Shown: positions 43,829-52,774 of the stretch, piece by piece
Position numbering within the stretch: position 1 is the stretch's first letter
Layout of the letters: every line of letters starts with the position of its first letter
DNA from: Aliivibrio fischeri
GTDB lineage: Bacteria; Pseudomonadota; Gammaproteobacteria; Enterobacterales; Vibrionaceae
NCBI RefSeq assembly: GCF_009727955.1
Contig: NZ_WOBR01000010.1
Span: 248,001 to 312,000 of the forward strand
Direction of reading: 5' to 3'
DNA length: 64,000 nucleotides
Program-made: the position numbers and the translations under genes
Notes under the pieces: generated by a model
Told to the model about the DNA's origin: nothing
The model's input: the letters and a program-made list of their open reading frames with translations, nothing else
Database searches by the model: none

Positions 43829-44983
43829 ATGAAAAAAATAATAGCCAATTCTCTTATTATTAGCCTCCTTAGTACCCTACTTCTAAGCGGCTGTAATAAA
43901 GAAGAAATCAAACAAGCAGTAACCCCTTCACTGCCTAAAGTGAAATCACTAACTCTAAATCCACAACCAATTACTCCCCATTTAGAGTTTATTGGAAGAA
44001 CATCATCAGTAAGTAGTGTAGAGATCATCCCACGAGTTGGTGGTGAACTCAAAGCGATTCATTTTAAAGATGGTGATTTTGTAAAAAAAGGCGATTTACT
44101 CTATGAAATAGATCCTCGAGTTTTCCATGCAGCGGTCAATTCTGCAAAAGCCTCATTAGAAAAAGCGCGTGCAACATTAAAAATGACAACAAGCAACGCA
44201 GAGCGTGCAAAACAGCTAATCAAAGATAAAAGTATCAGTGTTCAGCAATACGATACTGCCATTGCTAATTATGAATCTGCAAAAGCTGATATATCTGAAA
44301 AACAAGCAACATTAAAGTCCGCTCAACTCGATTTGGAATTCTCACGTATTTATGCCCCTTTCTCCGGTCGATTAGGATTTTCTCGCTACAAAGTAGGGGA
44401 GCAAATTACAGCACTTCTTCCACCAAGTTCAACAATGAAAAATAGCTTAGTTTCTCTAACAAAAGTGGATGTTATCAACTTTGACTTTAACGTAGATGAG
44501 AAAGTATATCGCCGCATTCGTAGTGCTATTGATATTGTGAGAAATAAAAACAAAAAACTTAATTTAGATATTCGCTTAACATTATCTGACGGCACTGAAT
44601 ACGCAAAAAATGGCAAGATCGCAGCCGTAGGCAACAAAATAGACCCATCAACAGGTTCGATTCATGTCCGCGCCATTTTTGATAATACTGGCTACTCATT
44701 AATGCCGGGTGAATTTGGCAAAATTAAAATCGGCTTAAAAGAACGTACTGTTGATGGTCTATTAATTCCAAAATCATCCATCCAACAAGATCAAGCGGGT
44801 AACTATGTCATGCAACTTAATGATAAGAATATAGTTAAACAGCAGTATGTGATCTTAGGGCAAGCTTATGGCACCAATAAAGCCGTTATTTCAGGCTTAA
44901 ATAATGGTGATCGTATTGTGACGGAAGGCTTACAAAAAATCCGTCCGGGAATACAAGTTGAAGAAATCACACCTGAAAAGTAA
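43829..44983 (+). CDS. RND efflux periplasmic adaptor (AcrA/MexA-type lipoprotein)
   Basis: This is a membrane fusion protein with lipobox LLSGC (Cys22). The two lipoyl half-motifs (GGELKAIHFKDGDFVKKGD and IYAPFSGRLGFSRYKVGEQ) enclose a coiled-coil hairpin (about 100-155). A beta-barrel and membrane-proximal domain with MPGEFGKIKIGL follow. At 384 residues it is of AcrA size. It forms a pair with the pump 21 bases downstream. A separate promoter may lie in the AT-rich 222-base gap upstream. An outer-membrane TolC-type channel is not encoded here and would come from elsewhere. Confidence 0.93.
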   Translation: MKKIIANSLIISLLSTLLLSGCNKEEIKQAVTPSLPKVKSLTLNPQPITPHLEFIGRTSSVSSVEIIPRVGGELKAIHFKDGDFVKKGDLLYEIDPRVFHAAVNSAKASLEKARATLKMTTSNAERAKQLIKDKSISVQQYDTAIANYESAKADISEKQATLKSAQLDLEFSRIYAPFSGRLGFSRYKVGEQITALLPPSSTMKNSLVSLTKVDVINFDFNVDEKVYRRIRSAIDIVRNKNKKLNLDIRLTLSDGTEYAKNGKIAAVGNKIDPSTGSIHVRAIFDNTGYSLMPGEFGKIKIGLKERTVDGLLIPKSSIQQDQAGNYVMQLNDKNIVKQQYVILGQAYGTNKAVISGLNNGDRIVTEGLQKIRPGIQVEEITPEK

Positions 44984-45004
44984 TGCACAATTAGGACAGA
45001 CATC

Positions 45005-48000
45005 ATGTTAAGTAAATTTTTTATTCACCGGCCTAAATTTGCATTAGTGATTTCATTGGTAATGACATTAATGGGCTTAATTGCACTAAAAGTATTACCA
45101 ATAGCAGAATATCCGGCTATTTCACCAACCGTAATTATTGTAAATACCGTTTACCCTGGGGCGAATGCCGATGTGGTAAAAAAAACCGTAGCACAGCCTT
45201 TAGAATCTAAAATCAATGGTGTAGAAGACATGATTTATATGTCTTCAAACATTGGTAATGATGGTAGCTATAGTCTTCGAGTTTATTTTCGAATTGGTGC
45301 CGACGGGGACATGGCACAAGTTCGTGTTAATAACTTAGTATCGCAAGCAACGTCAACCCTTCCACCCGAAGTGAAACAAATTGGGGTAACGGTCCGTAAA
45401 AAATCATCCGATATTTTAGGTGTTGTCACCCTTAGTTCGCCAAATAAAACTTACGACAGTATTTATTTATCAAACTACGCTGATCTTAACCTTGTCGAAC
45501 GATTAAAACGCCTCGAGGGCATGAGTGACATCACCTTACTTGGTAAAAAATCATACTCTATGCGTATTTGGTTAAATCCAAATAAAATGAGTACGTTGAA
45601 CTTAACAGCTAAAGATGTCATTGGTGCAGTTAAATCACAAAATATTCAAGTCGCTGCTGGGAAAATTGGTGGGATGCCAGCTCCTGATCAACAACAAAAC
45701 CAGTATGTTTTACAAACCAAAGGGCGGTTAACCTCAACAGATGAATTCGCTAATATTGTTATTCGTGCGAATAAAGATGGATCAATCATTCGTTTGTCGG
45801 ATGTGGCTCGTTTAGAGCTTGGAGCACAAGGTTATGAAGCGGATGGTCAATTAAACAATCAACCCGCAGCCGTTATGGCTCTGTATCAACTGCCAACCGC
45901 TAATGCTCTTGATGCTATGAGCAAAGTGAAAGCTGCCATGAAGGAGTACAGCAAAACCTTTCCTGATGATTTGGAATATAACATTGCTTATGACTCCACA
46001 GAATATGTTGAAGCCTCTATTGATGAAGTGTACGAAACATTAATTATTGCCGCTTTGTTAGTTGCGATTGTTGTGTATGTTTTCCTTCAAAACTTACGAG
46101 CTACCGCCATCCCTATCATTGCTATTCCAGTCTCGATTATTGCAACATTTGCGGTAATGAGCCTAATGGGAATGACAATAAACACCATTTCACTTTTTGG
46201 TTTAATACTCGCTATTGGTATTGTGGTTGATGATGCGATTATCGTTGTAGAGAACGTTGAACGTATCATTCACGAAAAACACATGAAGCCTATCCCTGCA
46301 ACCATTGAGGCGATGAAAGAAGTAACAGGTCCAGTTCTTGCCACAACGTTAATTTTGCTTGCAGTGTTTGTGCCTGTTGCCCTACTTCCTGGTATTTCAG
46401 GAAAAATGTTTAACCAATTTGCGGTAACCATCTGTGTATCAGTATTAATCTCAGCCATTAACGCCTTAACTCTGTCACCTGCACTATGTGGATTAATCTT
46501 AACGGATAAACACAGTGAACCGGTTGCGCCACTTAGAGCGTTTAACCGCGGATTTGACGCTGTAACGAAAAAATACCAATTTCTTGTTGGTTTTATGAGT
46601 CAACGTCTCTTGGTATCAAGTGTTATCTACATCGCCCTTATTGGCGTTTTAGGCTACACCTTTATGACCATTCCTACTGCCTTTGTACCTAATGAAGATA
46701 AAGGGGCATTTATGGTGGAAATGCGATTACCAGATTCCGCATCCTTACAACGTACCATTCCTATTCTGCAGGATTATACTCGAGATCTTTTAGAAATGGA
46801 TGGTGTCGAAGATGTGGTTTCTGTTAGTGGATTCTCTTTAATTAACATGTCTGCAATCCCTAACGCAGGGATGCTTATCATCAAACTAAACAATTGGGAT
46901 GAGCGTAAAGACCCAGCTCTGCACCAAAAAGCATTAATGAATAAAGTTCGACAAATGCTAAACACCATTCCAAACGCTAATGCTCTGGTTTTTGCTACCC
47001 CTGCTATTCGTGGTATGGGTTCTGTTGATGGCTTTAACTTTGTTCTAGAAGATAACCTAGGGCGGTCACCACAAGCATTAGCACAAACTACACAGAACTT
47101 TGTTGCTAAAATAAATCAATTGCCTGAAGTTGCGCGCGCTTTTTCTATTTTTAGAGCCAACGTACCGCAACGTTTCATCGATGTTGATAGAGATAAAGCA
47201 ATATCAATGGGGATCCCACTTAACGATATTTTCCAAACGTTACAATCTCAACTGGGTGGTGCGTACATCTCTGATTTCAATATCTATGGACGATCTTTTC
47301 AAGTAAAGGTACAAGCTGAACAAGAGTATCGAGACAGCACCGATGACATCAATAACCTATATGTACGAAACAACACAGGGAAAATGGTGTCATTAGGAAC
47401 CTTAGTGAAGATAAAGCCAATATTTGGCCCTGATTCACTCATGAATTACAACTTATTTGGTTCTGCTACCATTAATGGTGTTCCGGCACCAGGTTACAGC
47501 TCTGGTGATGTTGTAAAAGCCATTGAAAAACTCGCAGAGAATGAACTGCCTAAAGGGTATTCATTTGAATGGTCAGGAATGACATATCAAGAGCTAGAAG
47601 CAGGCAATGCCGCTCCTATTGCCTTCGCTCTATCTCTCTTATTTACTTATCTGTTCTTAGTTGCTCAATATGAAAGTTGGAGTATTCCGACAGCTGTTAT
47701 GATGGCGGTTCCTATTGCTATTTTAGGCGCGATGGCAACCCTATTCGCTCTTGGCCAACCTTTCGATTTATACGTTCAAATTGGTATCGTCATATTGATT
47801 GGTATGTCAGCCAAAGTAGCTATATTAATCGTTGAATTTGCCAAAGTGCTAAGAGAAGAGAAAGGCTATTCAATTATTGAGGCCGCTAAAGAAGCAGCTC
47901 GATTGCGTTTTCGAGCTGTTCAAATGACCGCTTTTGCATTTATTTGGGGCGTTTTCCCCCTGGTTATTGCATCCGGTGCAGGTGCTGAATCTCGTCATTC

Positions 48001-48118
48001 ATTGGGATTTGCAGTATTTGGCGGCATGATCCTCTCAACATTGATAGGCACAATCTTTACACCTGTCTTTTTTGTGACAATGCAGAGTTTAAGAGAGAGA
48101 TTCAATCCTAAAAAATAA
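45005..48118 (+). CDS. RND multidrug-type efflux transporter (AcrB/MexB superfamily)
   Basis: This is an inner-membrane, proton-driven transporter of the hydrophobe/amphiphile RND class, 1037 residues, with the usual 12 membrane segments and two large periplasmic loops. The proton-relay aspartate pair is in GIVVDDAIIVVENVER (segment 4). The N-terminus MLSKFFIHRPKFALVISL and the LPIAEYPAISPP-like segment are classic. The genomic position after the sulfatase/MoxR genes is unusual. It could expel drugs, bile salts or aromatic products of sulfate-ester hydrolysis; the substrate cannot be told by eye. Confidence 0.95.
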   Translation: MLSKFFIHRPKFALVISLVMTLMGLIALKVLPIAEYPAISPTVIIVNTVYPGANADVVKKTVAQPLESKINGVEDMIYMSSNIGNDGSYSLRVYFRIGADGDMAQVRVNNLVSQATSTLPPEVKQIGVTVRKKSSDILGVVTLSSPNKTYDSIYLSNYADLNLVERLKRLEGMSDITLLGKKSYSMRIWLNPNKMSTLNLTAKDVIGAVKSQNIQVAAGKIGGMPAPDQQQNQYVLQTKGRLTSTDEFANIVIRANKDGSIIRLSDVARLELGAQGYEADGQLNNQPAAVMALYQLPTANALDAMSKVKAAMKEYSKTFPDDLEYNIAYDSTEYVEASIDEVYETLIIAALLVAIVVYVFLQNLRATAIPIIAIPVSIIATFAVMSLMGMTINTISLFGLILAIGIVVDDAIIVVENVERIIHEKHMKPIPATIEAMKEVTGPVLATTLILLAVFVPVALLPGISGKMFNQFAVTICVSVLISAINALTLSPALCGLILTDKHSEPVAPLRAFNRGFDAVTKKYQFLVGFMSQRLLVSSVIYIALIGVLGYTFMTIPTAFVPNEDKGAFMVEMRLPDSASLQRTIPILQDYTRDLLEMDGVEDVVSVSGFSLINMSAIPNAGMLIIKLNNWDERKDPALHQKALMNKVRQMLNTIPNANALVFATPAIRGMGSVDGFNFVLEDNLGRSPQALAQTTQNFVAKINQLPEVARAFSIFRANVPQRFIDVDRDKAISMGIPLNDIFQTLQSQLGGAYISDFNIYGRSFQVKVQAEQEYRDSTDDINNLYVRNNTGKMVSLGTLVKIKPIFGPDSLMNYNLFGSATINGVPAPGYSSGDVVKAIEKLAENELPKGYSFEWSGMTYQELEAGNAAPIAFALSLLFTYLFLVAQYESWSIPTAVMMAVPIAILGAMATLFALGQPFDLYVQIGIVILIGMSAKVAILIVEFAKVLREEKGYSIIEAAKEAARLRFRAVQMTAFAFIWGVFPLVIASGAGAESRHSLGFAVFGGMILSTLIGTIFTPVFFVTMQSLRERFNPKK

Positions 48119-48144
48119 TTGAAAACAATATACTCATTAACATT

Positions 48145-48179
48145 AAACCTACAATTGTATTTTCATACTTTGTAGGTTT
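48145..48179 (+). terminator. Hairpin between the RND pump and the second beta-barrel gene
   Basis: AAACCTACAA (48145-48154) is exactly complementary to TTGTAGGTTT (48170-48179), with a 15-base loop. It is followed by ATTGATT rather than a T-run, so it may stabilise the upstream mRNA or terminate only partly. Confidence 0.5.
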
Positions 48180-48216
48180 ATTGATTACTATCTTTATTAT
48201 TTATCAGGCTTACATA

Positions 48217-48972
48217 ATGAAAATTAAACCCTTTATATTACTACCTCTTCTCTTTTCATGCGGAGCTAATGCAGCGGGAACAGTAAAACCTAATTCTGAA
48301 AAACTGGCTGACGACCCCACCCGAGTCGTAACAGAACTAGGAATTACCTACAGCGATAATTACGATACTAATAATGATAGCTGGTCGCTCACAGGGTCTA
48401 TTGCATTCGATCCCGTACGAAAAATAAATATCAGATTAAATGATGACCAGAGTGAATGGCGCGTTGGTGGGTCATGGCTTTTTGATTTTGGTATCGTCAA
48501 TTTTAATTTTGGTAAAAATGAATTTGATAACAAAAATACACAAACAAACTATAGTGTAGGTACATTTGTTCCTTTGAGTTACTTCGGATTTGAACCTTTA
48601 GGTATTCAGATTTTTCCAACGATTGGTTACAACTACAACGATGGAGAAGAAGTGTGTGATGTGAATAACCCTACAGGTAAATGCCTAGACAACACACCTA
48701 CATTTGACGATCATTACATGATGGTTCCAACGAGCAATCAGAGCGGTTATGTTGGTGCTTTTGCATTAAAACCATTAAGCCAAAAGCTAACATTAATGAT
48801 GGCAACAGGAGCTGCAAAAGGCACGAATGATTACGATGCATGGTGGTTATTCGGTGGTGTAAGTTACAAGCTCGCTGAAAAACAAACCCTTAGCACTTTC
48901 ACTTATATGATTGATAATAGCTACGGTCAAGAAGAACGCTTCGGTATCACGTATAAATACACATTTGATTAA
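48217..48972 (+). CDS. Predicted outer-membrane beta-barrel protein (last in sulfatase cluster)
   Basis: A signal peptide (about 1-20, ending ANAAG) is followed by some 230 residues of alternating strands rich in Tyr, Asn, Gly and Asp. Examples are NFNFGKNEFDNKNTQTNY and IFPTIGYNYNDGEE. The terminal ITYKYTFD is compatible with a barrel. The disulfide-capable pair C(142-155) lies in EVCDVNNPTGKCLDN. It resembles the cluster's first barrel in size and in an N-terminal DDP-x2-VVT segment, suggesting distant paralogy. The start at 48217 gives the clean signal peptide. Confidence 0.65.
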   Translation: MKIKPFILLPLLFSCGANAAGTVKPNSEKLADDPTRVVTELGITYSDNYDTNNDSWSLTGSIAFDPVRKINIRLNDDQSEWRVGGSWLFDFGIVNFNFGKNEFDNKNTQTNYSVGTFVPLSYFGFEPLGIQIFPTIGYNYNDGEEVCDVNNPTGKCLDNTPTFDDHYMMVPTSNQSGYVGAFALKPLSQKLTLMMATGAAKGTNDYDAWWLFGGVSYKLAEKQTLSTFTYMIDNSYGQEERFGITYKYTFD

Positions 48973-48988
48973 TTAAATTTATTTGTTT

Positions 48989-49019
48989 GTTAGATGACGC
49001 ACAATAGGCGTCATCTAAC
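48989..49019. terminator. Terminator between the barrel gene and the RecX-like gene
   Basis: GTTAGATGACGC (48989-49000) is perfectly complementary to GCGTCATCTAAC (49008-49019) around a seven-base loop. It lies between convergent genes. The T-run is short, but the 12-bp GC-containing stem is strong. Confidence 0.7.
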
Positions 49020-49032
49020 ACTTAACCTCAAT

Positions 49033-49830
49033 TTAGCTATTCAACGCTTCTTTTATCTCGTCTGAACTAAATCCATGAGAATATAAGTAAGCATAAGCTT
49101 TGCTTTTCTCTTTTGAGTTACTCAAATCAAAGCGTTTTTTATCTAAACGTAGTCGGCAGTTTTCATAAAAATCAATCGAACCATCCATTTCTAATTTTTC
49201 AATTTGTTCATCAAAGTTTGTAACATCAATCAGTTTTTGTTGAAGCTCTCGTTTAATGACGGATTTTCCTTTTAACTTACGAGCCAACTTTTCTATTTCT
49301 TTAACGATATCAGCTTTCTCTGCTTTTATTTGCATTTTAGAAGGAAGCGTTGATGCAATAGGATGAGACTTAATGACTTCTCGTACGTCGGAAGATTTAA
49401 AACCGTATTTCATTAAAGTTGAATATAGCTTATCGCTTGAATACGAATCTAACGTCATATTACTTAAACGATTGTTCAATATAGTAAATTCGCAAATTTC
49501 ATCACGATTGATCAAATAATCAATCGCCTCATTTGCATCTGACTCGTTAATCCCTTTTTCTTTTAGCTTAGATAAAATGAATTGACTGCCTTTTTCTGAG
49601 TTGAATGCCATCTCGGCAAAATTAATAGCAAAATCCTTATCTGATTTAAGGTAGCCTCGGCCAATAAGATCAGACAAAACCGTATCAATCCATTCTTGAT
49701 TATCCGTTTTTGCTTCTAGCTTTTTTCTCAATTCATCAATCGTACGATCTTTTGCTTCAAGGTGATAAAAAGCACTACCATAAACGTTATCAATCGTTTT
49801 TGCTTGCTTAATGGGACGTTGAGTAAACAT
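49033..49830 (-). CDS. RecX-like regulatory protein, long form
   Basis: The product consists of repeated three-helix units of the RecX type, for example SAFYHLEAKDRTIDELRKKL, DTVLSDLIGRGYLKSDKDFAINFAEM and YAYLYSHGFSSDEIKEAL. RecX proteins inhibit RecA by binding along its filament. At 265 residues it is well above the usual 150-170 and has about six or seven helical units. It is not beside recA, where the canonical vibrio recX lies. It may be a second RecX-family member with another partner. GAGG precedes the ATG. Confidence 0.65.
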   Translation of the reverse strand: MFTQRPIKQAKTIDNVYGSAFYHLEAKDRTIDELRKKLEAKTDNQEWIDTVLSDLIGRGYLKSDKDFAINFAEMAFNSEKGSQFILSKLKEKGINESDANEAIDYLINRDEICEFTILNNRLSNMTLDSYSSDKLYSTLMKYGFKSSDVREVIKSHPIASTLPSKMQIKAEKADIVKEIEKLARKLKGKSVIKRELQQKLIDVTNFDEQIEKLEMDGSIDFYENCRLRLDKKRFDLSNSKEKSKAYAYLYSHGFSSDEIKEALNS

Positions 49831-49935
49831 AAAAACCTCGAAGACAATGGAATATCTACCGACTCTAAAGCACTTCGCCTTTGGTTACTACGACAAATTG
49901 AAAATACCTCTGATATATTGTCGTTAATTAAAATA

Positions 49936-49970
49936 AAAAGACCGTATTGAATGATTTCATACAGTCTTTT
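49936..49970 (-). terminator. Terminator of the quinone reductase gene
   Basis: AAAAGACCGTAT (49936-49947) pairs with ATACAGTCTTTT (49959-49970) with one G-U position. Read on the minus strand, the stem is followed by TTTTTATTTT. It lies just past the stop of the minus-strand reductase gene. Confidence 0.75.
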
Positions 49971-49978
49971 AATCACGA

Positions 49979-50536
49979 TTAATTAAGCATAGATAATAGC
50001 TTGCTCGCATGGCATTCAGAGCGAACATTAATATCTTCAACCGAACCATACATATCAGGGATATAAAGCATATTATGGCTATAAACATAATTAATATCTT
50101 TAACCTGACAATACCTCAGCATTTGCTTTAATGGTTTTAACAGTTCATCTATCGTTAATGCGATTTCCTTTTCATTACCATACGCAGACTCTTGTCCACC
50201 AATCGTAAAAGAAAAAATAAACTGTTTATCTTTTAATTGCGCCCCCTTTTCACCACCAAACGCAAACCCATAGCAAATCACATCATCAATCCACTTTTTC
50301 ATCAGAGCAGGGAATGAATACCAAAATAGAGGGAACTGAAAGATGATGGTATCAGCCTGTAATAAAGCCTCTTGCTCCTCAATAATATTAAACTCAAAAT
50401 GCGTATTTAAATCTTCGAGCTTTCTTATGTTTAGCTGACTTTCCATAATGTTACTTTCTAAGTATTCAAGAATCGCTTTATTACTAATGGAACTTTCATG
50501 ATTTGGATGACCAGAAATAATCGTAATTTTCTTCAT
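49979..50536 (-). CDS. NAD(P)H:quinone oxidoreductase-like flavoprotein
   Basis: This is a flavodoxin-fold reductase of the KefF/YwrO/MdaB-like group, 185 residues. The FMN/FAD-binding start is ITIISGHPNHESSISNKAI. IFQFPLFWYSFPALMKKWIDDV is the family signature, and FTIGGQESAYGN binds flavin or the active-site rim. It should reduce quinones or other electrophiles by two electrons. It diverges from a LysR gene (50647-51555) with 110 bases between, so that regulator probably controls it. AGAGGCG precedes the ATG. Confidence 0.88.
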   Translation of the reverse strand: MKKITIISGHPNHESSISNKAILEYLESNIMESQLNIRKLEDLNTHFEFNIIEEQEALLQADTIIFQFPLFWYSFPALMKKWIDDVICYGFAFGGEKGAQLKDKQFIFSFTIGGQESAYGNEKEIALTIDELLKPLKQMLRYCQVKDINYVYSHNMLYIPDMYGSVEDINVRSECHASKLLSMLN

Positions 50537-50646
50537 TTTATCGCCTCTTATGTGGGTAAGTGAGTAGAATAAGATGAATATTTCATTTTGATAATATGGT
50601 ACTGTTGGGTTTCACTTTTCCATTTATGGGATAATAAAAGGATTAA

Positions 50647-51555
50647 ATGATGAAGGAAGACTGGCTATTATTTGCAAAAGTTGCTCAGTATCAAAGCTTT
50701 TCAGGAGCGGCAAGACGCTTATCAATCCCTACAACAACAGTCAGTCGACGTATTCAACAATTGGAATCTCAACTAGGGGAAAGACTCTTTATTCGTAATA
50801 CAAGATCAGTAACTCTAACTGAATTTGGCCAACGTTTATTGCCTAAGACTAAACTATTAGAAATGGCGCTAGAAGAGCTGCAGTCAACAATTGAAAGTCA
50901 CTCACAAGAAATCAGTGGTAAACTCAAGTTATCAACCTCTGATACATTGTCCCAATTTTTACTACCGAGTCTAATTAGCTCTTTTTCATCGCAGCATCCA
51001 TTAATCAATTTTGATATTTCTTCCTCAAACAGGAATGAACAACTCCTTAATGAGAATATAGATTTTTCTTTTCGTATCGGGCAACTGGAAGACTCAAACT
51101 TAATTGCATATAAACTCTGTGAGATAGAGTATGTGTTAGTCGCTGCACCTTCCTTTATTGAAAAGAGCACCATAGGCATCACTCCGAAAACGCTAATTCA
51201 ACATCCTTGCATCATTATCAATATCGATGGAAAAGAAGTCCCTTGGTTTGTATCAAGTGATGATCATGTATTAGAACTGAATACATATAAAAAGTATCGA
51301 GTTGATAATCTATTTATCGCTAAATCTTTAGCTGAATCAGGAAATGGTATTACTTTATTGCCTAAGTTTGTCGCTAAAGAAGCTATAAAAACAAACACGC
51401 TCGTTACCGTATTAGATAGTGTCAATATACAAAAGAATCCACTCAGTTTGATCTATTTTGATAAACATTTTCTATCGGAGAAATCTAAGTGCTTTTTGAA
51501 GTACATTAAAGAGCAACGCTCCCATATAGAGAGCGTTATTAATCCAACTATATAA
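50647..51555 (+). CDS. LysR-family regulator divergent from the quinone reductase
   Basis: This is a 302-residue LysR-type regulator of the large CrgA/AaeR-like subgroup. The DNA-binding domain is FAKVAQYQSFSGAARRLSIPTTTVSRRIQQLE followed by GERLFIRNTRSVTLTEFGQ. The effector domain ends with a short C-terminal tail. AAGGA lies before two adjacent ATG codons (50647 and 50650), and either could be used. The divergent quinone reductase is the probable target, as is usual for this subgroup. Confidence 0.9.
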   Translation: MMKEDWLLFAKVAQYQSFSGAARRLSIPTTTVSRRIQQLESQLGERLFIRNTRSVTLTEFGQRLLPKTKLLEMALEELQSTIESHSQEISGKLKLSTSDTLSQFLLPSLISSFSSQHPLINFDISSSNRNEQLLNENIDFSFRIGQLEDSNLIAYKLCEIEYVLVAAPSFIEKSTIGITPKTLIQHPCIIINIDGKEVPWFVSSDDHVLELNTYKKYRVDNLFIAKSLAESGNGITLLPKFVAKEAIKTNTLVTVLDSVNIQKNPLSLIYFDKHFLSEKSKCFLKYIKEQRSHIESVINPTI

Positions 51556-51558
51556 CAA

Positions 51559-51819
51559 TTAAATAAATTGTGCTTTTTTCACTGCATTAGCCTTTTCCAG
51601 TGAAGAGAGCACTTGATTTAACCGTTGAGGCGATAATTTCGTTTTCTCATAACTTACGGGGACAAAATCCCGTTGTTTATACGGAGTAAAATCTGAATAC
51701 TCAGCACGACATTCATAATAACTTTTTACAATCGAATCTAATGATACATAGCCAAATCGTTGATAGGTTTTTTGCAGTCTCTCTTCGAACCGTCTTATTT
51801 TGCAATCTTTACTTATCAT
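51559..51819 (-). CDS. Small hypothetical protein (86 aa)
   Basis: This is a basic, Tyr- and Lys-rich protein without signal peptide or membrane segment. The C-terminal half (LSPQRLNQVLSSLEKANAVKKAQFI) looks helical. Its stop is three bases from the stop of the convergent LysR gene. No family is recognised. The amino-acid composition looks like a real protein, but no strong ribosome site is present. Confidence 0.5.
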   Translation of the reverse strand: MISKDCKIRRFEERLQKTYQRFGYVSLDSIVKSYYECRAEYSDFTPYKQRDFVPVSYEKTKLSPQRLNQVLSSLEKANAVKKAQFI

Positions 51820-52057
51820 AAAATTAAAAGATCATTGTGTGATCTGCTTACTCTCTTTTATTTATATGTGACACACAATTTGCCACATGAAAACAAAAGT
51901 CTCTTGAGCATTACTAATCATATATTTGAGAAGAATGCTAAGTATCTATTCTTTCTTATTGATAAGTTGCTAATTTTGCCGCATTTCTTTATTTATGGAA
52001 CTTATCATGGTATTGCTACTCAATAACCATAATCAATTCAATCAGCTAAGGCATAGA

Positions 52058-52774
52058 ATGAATCCTATTATTACAGTGAGTGGTGTATCTAAACACTACC
52101 CTGACTCGAATCAAGCTCAACAAGCTCTTGATAATATCAGCTTCACTTTATCTCCTGGCCAAGTATTAGGCCTACTTGGACACAATGGTGCAGGAAAATC
52201 GACACTTATCAATGCGCTTTTAGGTGCACATCGTTATAGCGGCAATATTGAAATTAATGGTTTAGATCCAATCGAAAATCACGCAGAGCTAATGAAGCAT
52301 TTAGCGTATATCTCGGATGTAAATGTGTTGCCTGAATGGATGACAATAAAACAAATCTTAACATACACATCAGGCGTTCATCCTTGTTTTGATATTAATA
52401 AAGCATTGTCGGTATTAGAAAAAACCAACATTAAATTGAGTAGTAAAATTGGTAGTTTATCTAAAGGGATGAAAGTCCAAGTTCATTTAGCTCTTGTTAT
52501 CTCTACCAATGTAAAAGTACTCATTCTGGATGAACCCACTCTCGGCTTGGATTTGTTATATCGAGATAGCTTTTATAGCAACTTAATGGAATGGTTTAAT
52601 CAAGGTGATAGATGCTTAATCATCGCAAGCCATGAGGTCAGTGAAATTGAAAAACTACTCACTGATGTTCTGATTCTAAAACAAGGAAATTGTGTCAAAT
52701 TCGACACGATGCAGAATATCCCTCAGGGAACGCTCGCTGATCTGTTTATCACTTTACAAAAGGAGACAGTGTAA
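52058..52774 (+). CDS. ABC transporter ATP-binding protein
   Basis: This ABC ATPase has 238 residues: Walker A GHNGAGKST, signature LSKGMKVQVHLAL in place of the usual LSGGQ, Walker B VLILDEPTLGLD, and the switch His in IASHEVSE. The degenerate signature LSKGM is common in the YtrB/CcmA-like group that works with ABC-2 membrane proteins. The start at 52058 has TAAGG upstream. Its stop and the ATG of the permease share a base. The GntR-type regulator usually linked to such pairs is not seen in the 238 bases upstream. Confidence 0.9.
   Translation: MNPIITVSGVSKHYPDSNQAQQALDNISFTLSPGQVLGLLGHNGAGKSTLINALLGAHRYSGNIEINGLDPIENHAELMKHLAYISDVNVLPEWMTIKQILTYTSGVHPCFDINKALSVLEKTNIKLSSKIGSLSKGMKVQVHLALVISTNVKVLILDEPTLGLDLLYRDSFYSNLMEWFNQGDRCLIIASHEVSEIEKLLTDVLILKQGNCVKFDTMQNIPQGTLADLFITLQKETV

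Noticed and set aside
51515-51537. Hairpin AACGCTC / GAGCGTT near the end of the second LysR gene as a terminator
   Set aside because: It lies inside the coding region, has a nine-base loop and no T-run on either strand.
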